Of a stretch of 64,000 bases of DNA, positions 61,501 to 64,000 are shown in pieces. Positions within the stretch are counted from its first letter, which is position 1, and each line of letters starts with the position of its first letter. The position numbers and the translations under genes are program-made. Source of the DNA: JAMLJG01 sp035327585 (GTDB taxonomy: Bacteria; Verrucomicrobiota; Kiritimatiellia; CAIVKH01); NCBI GenBank assembly GCA_035327585.1, contig DAOLDD010000001.1, positions 124,001 through 188,000 of the forward strand, read 5' to 3'. The notes under the pieces are model-generated. The model made no database searches. It had not been told where the DNA came from and saw only the letters and a list, made by a program, of their open reading frames with translations.

Positions 61501-64000
61501 GTGTACCTGAAAGCACTCGAAATCGTTGGCTTTAAGAGTTTTGCGGAAAAGACGCGGCTGGAATTTGAACCCGGCATGACGGCGATTGTCGGCCCGAACG
61601 GCTGCGGCAAGAGCAACGTTTCCGACGCGGTGCGGTGGGCGCTGGGCGAGCAAAGCGCGAAGGCGCTGCGCGGCGCGAAGATGGAGGATGTCATCTTCAA
61701 CGGCACCGACTCGCACAAGCCGCTCGGCATGGCGGAGGTCAGCCTGACGCTGGCGGACTGCGAGCAGGCGCTGGGCACGGAATACCACGAGGTCACGGTC
61801 ACGCGCCGGGTCTTCCGCAGCGGCGAAGGCCAGTATTTCATCAACCGGGCGCCCTGCCGCCTGAAGGACATCCAGCGCCTGTTCATGGACACGGGCATCG
61901 GGACGAATTCCTATTCCCTGATGGAACAGGGCAAGATCGACCGCATCCTGAGCTCGCACCCGGAGGATCGCCGCGCGGTGTTCGAGGAGGCGAGCGGCAT
62001 CACGAAGTTCAAGGCGGACAAGCGCGAGGCGCTGCGCAAGCTGGAGCAGACGGAGGCGAACCTGCTGCGCCTCGACGACATCATCCGCGAGGTGAAGCGC
62101 CAGATCATTTCAATGCAGCGCCAGGCCGGCAAGGCGAAGCGCTACCAGGAATTGCAGACCCAGTTGCGTGCGATCGACCTGTTCGCGACCCGCGAGCGGC
62201 TCGACCTGATGGAGACGCAAATCAAGGCGCTCGAGGCGCGGCTCGCGTCCATCACCGAGCAGGACGACGCGGCCCGCACGGACATCGATCAGGTGGAGGC
62301 CGAAACCGCGCAGCGGCGGCACGCGCTGGAGCAGGTCGAGCTCTCGATTGCGGGCGCGATGGAGGCGGCAATGTCCGCGCGCACCGAATTGGAGCGCGTG
62401 CGCGAGGCGATCCGCCACAGCGAAGAGCGCCGGCAGGAATTGCAGCAGCTTTCCGAACGCGACACGCGCGACGCCGACGAAGCCCGCCAGCGACGCGCCC
62501 AGCACGAGCAAACGCTTAACGACCAGCAGGTCCGGCTCACGCGCGCCCAGGCGGATCGCGACCTGGCGGAGCGGGAGCTTACCGAACATGCGCAGCGGCT
62601 GACGGACGCGGAGAAGCGCGTCGAGGAAATCGGCCGCATGCTGCACACCTTGCGAACCGAGCAGGTCGAACTCGATTCGCGTGCGGCCCAGCGCCAGAAC
62701 GAACTCGCGCAACTCGACGCCGAGGAACGCGCGAACATGCTGCGCCGCGAGCGATTGGCGGCGGAACACGCGGAGACGACGCGCGCGCTCGAAATCTTTG
62801 AAGGCCGGCAGCAGGACATGGGCAGCCGGCTCGGCGACTTGCGGGGCACCGTGGAATCGACCCGCGATCATCTCGCGCGGCTTGAGGAGCAAAAACACGA
62901 CAAGGCCAACGCCGCGACGGCGCTGCAAAAGACGCTCGGCGCCCTGAAATCCCAAGCGGCGGCGCGCCAGGCCCAGATCGAATTGTTGGAGGCGAGCGGT
63001 CAGCAACACGAAGGTTTCGCGCTGGGCGCCCGGCAACTGCTGAACGCGAACGACGGGCTCCAGGTCGATCGCGCCCGCGTACTCGGGCCGCTCGCGGAGC
63101 AGATCCAGATTGATCCGCACTGGCAGCACGCGCTGGAAGCCGCGTTGCGCCCCTGGCTGGACGCGGTCGTCGTGGACGGCGATGCCGCCGCGCTGGCGAT
63201 CCTGCGCGCGATGGATGAGCAGTCGGCGGGCGCCATACGCCTTCTGTCCACATCCGCGCGACCCGCTTTTCCGCCCCCTGCGGGCCACGCCCGCCTGCTC
63301 GACCATGTTCGTGCGCCCGACGCCCTGCGCCCCGCGTTGGAGTGCATCCTGGGCCATGTCTGCATCGCGGAACGCGCGGCGGACATTCCTGACGACCGGC
63401 CTGCCGGGCTGGCGTGGGTCACCGCGAGCGGCTTGCTGGTCAACCCCAATGGCACGGCGGAATTGTGGCGGCGCGAGGAGGCGGGATCGAATCCCCTCAC
63501 CCGCCAGCAGCTCTTGAACGGCTGGCGTGAGGAGTTGGCGCGCCTACAGGCCGACATCCGCCAGCAGGAGGCGGCGCTGGCCGGACTGGCCGGCGAGTCC
63601 AACGATCTCGACCAGGCCCTGCGCGCCGCGCGCCAGATGCTGGAGGAGCACCGCCGCCTGCTGAATACGGCGGAGGGCGAAAACCAGGTCATTGCGCAGG
63701 AAGCCAAACAGGCGCGCGAACGCGCGGAGACCGTCGCCTGGGAATTGCAGAATATCGAAGCGCAGCACAAGAGCGGGGACGACCGGCGCACCGGCATCCA
63801 AAATGGACTCGAAAGCGTGCGCAGCCGCCAGGCCGAGGTCCGCGCGACGCTGAGCGCGAAGACCGAGGAATTGCGCGATGCCGAGCAGCACCGCAACCGT
63901 TGCGCGGCGGAAGCCACGGACCGGCGCGTACGCTTCGCCGAGACGCGGCAGGCGGTGCAGAGCCTGACCGATTCCTGCGCGCAACTGGGCGCGCGCGTCC
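61501..64000 (+). CDS. smc: Chromosome segregation protein SMC (N-terminal 833 codons, 3' end outside window)
   Basis: The frame is open from GTG 61501, with GGAGG nine bases upstream, to the window end. The N-terminus YLKALEIVGFKSFAEKT and Walker A GPNGCGKSNVSDAVRWALGE are SMC hallmarks, followed by the LFMDTGIGTNSYSLMEQGKIDRIL region. Long coiled coil (about 170-500), then a hinge with VLGPLAEQIQIDPHWQHALEAAL and AIRLLSTSARP (about 520-660), then the return coil. Head-distal ATPase motifs (signature, Walker B) lie beyond the window. It organises and segregates the chromosome. Confidence 0.95.
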   Translation, partial: MYLKALEIVGFKSFAEKTRLEFEPGMTAIVGPNGCGKSNVSDAVRWALGEQSAKALRGAKMEDVIFNGTDSHKPLGMAEVSLTLADCEQALGTEYHEVTVTRRVFRSGEGQYFINRAPCRLKDIQRLFMDTGIGTNSYSLMEQGKIDRILSSHPEDRRAVFEEASGITKFKADKREALRKLEQTEANLLRLDDIIREVKRQIISMQRQAGKAKRYQELQTQLRAIDLFATRERLDLMETQIKALEARLASITEQDDAARTDIDQVEAETAQRRHALEQVELSIAGAMEAAMSARTELERVREAIRHSEERRQELQQLSERDTRDADEARQRRAQHEQTLNDQQVRLTRAQADRDLAERELTEHAQRLTDAEKRVEEIGRMLHTLRTEQVELDSRAAQRQNELAQLDAEERANMLRRERLAAEHAETTRALEIFEGRQQDMGSRLGDLRGTVESTRDHLARLEEQKHDKANAATALQKTLGALKSQAAARQAQIELLEASGQQHEGFALGARQLLNANDGLQVDRARVLGPLAEQIQIDPHWQHALEAALRPWLDAVVVDGDAAALAILRAMDEQSAGAIRLLSTSARPAFPPPAGHARLLDHVRAPDALRPALECILGHVCIAERAADIPDDRPAGLAWVTASGLLVNPNGTAELWRREEAGSNPLTRQQLLNGWREELARLQADIRQQEAALAGLAGESNDLDQALRAARQMLEEHRRLLNTAEGENQVIAQEAKQARERAETVAWELQNIEAQHKSGDDRRTGIQNGLESVRSRQAEVRATLSAKTEELRDAEQHRNRCAAEATDRRVRFAETRQAVQSLTDSCAQLGARV

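Noticed and set aside
1..64000. Exosortase/PEP-CTERM sorting system
   Set aside because: Looked for because such exopolysaccharide loci often carry it; no exosortase-like membrane protein or PEP-CTERM tail was found in the window.

Overview
The window comes from a GC-rich Gram-negative bacterium with a double membrane: it encodes an outer-membrane export lipoprotein-type system, a BamE-like lipoprotein, a beta-barrel and a Wzm/Wzt exporter. The mix of a secreted LamG-fold protein, an Asp-box sialidase-like lipoprotein, a GbsR-type regulator and dispersed 'accacggat/cgcggat' intergenic repeats fits the PVC superphylum (Verrucomicrobiota/Kiritimatiellota type). That placement is inference from gene style only. 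No tRNA, rRNA or CRISPR array was seen.

Layout. 1-1353: the 3' end of a glycosyltransferase and a small nucleotidyltransferase gene pair. 1401-48565 is one very large surface-glycan region, almost all on the minus strand and tightly packed, with many ATGA/TGATG stop-start overlaps. In the direction of transcription it begins with a BamE-like lipoprotein, an outer-membrane barrel, a Wza-like export protein, a Wzc-like tyrosine autokinase (split by a G11 tract), a polyprenyl-phosphate sugar transferase, a NusG-like antiterminator, an FkbM methyltransferase and a GT2. A plus-strand membrane glycosyltransferase (37951-39702) and a divergent GbsR/MarR-type regulator interrupt it. It resumes with an O-antigen ligase/polymerase, Wzm, Wzt, a sialidase-like lipoprotein, two methyltransferases, and a complete pseudaminic acid set (pseB, pseC, pseF, pseI, pseH, pseG). 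Then come an MDR/Gfo-Idh-MocA oxidoreductase pair and a HisH/HisF/N-acetyl sugar amidotransferase trio that should convert an acetamido group to acetamidino. The downstream part holds a GT-B transferase, a LamG protein, several methyltransferases, GT4/GT9/GT2 enzymes, an MBOAT plus SGNH acylation pair and an asparagine-synthase-like amidotransferase. A truncated IS630 transposase and a decayed GT9 fragment scar this end.

48751-55909: a membrane-anchored protein of unknown function, a TolB-like propeller protein, YifB/ComM ATPase, a methyltransferase and a UvrD-family helicase. 55945-56075 is a long imperfect palindrome. 56155-60942 is a second minus-strand glycan module: M20 amidohydrolase, membrane GT, Alg5-like GT2 and flippase. 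60943-61500 is a repeat-rich gap before smc, which starts at 61501 and runs off the window.

Together the genes predict a heavily methylated, possibly acylated surface polysaccharide or O-antigen containing amidinated pseudaminic acid. Expression is likely helped by a dedicated NusG paralogue, and chain length may be switchable through the G11 tract in the Wzc-like gene.
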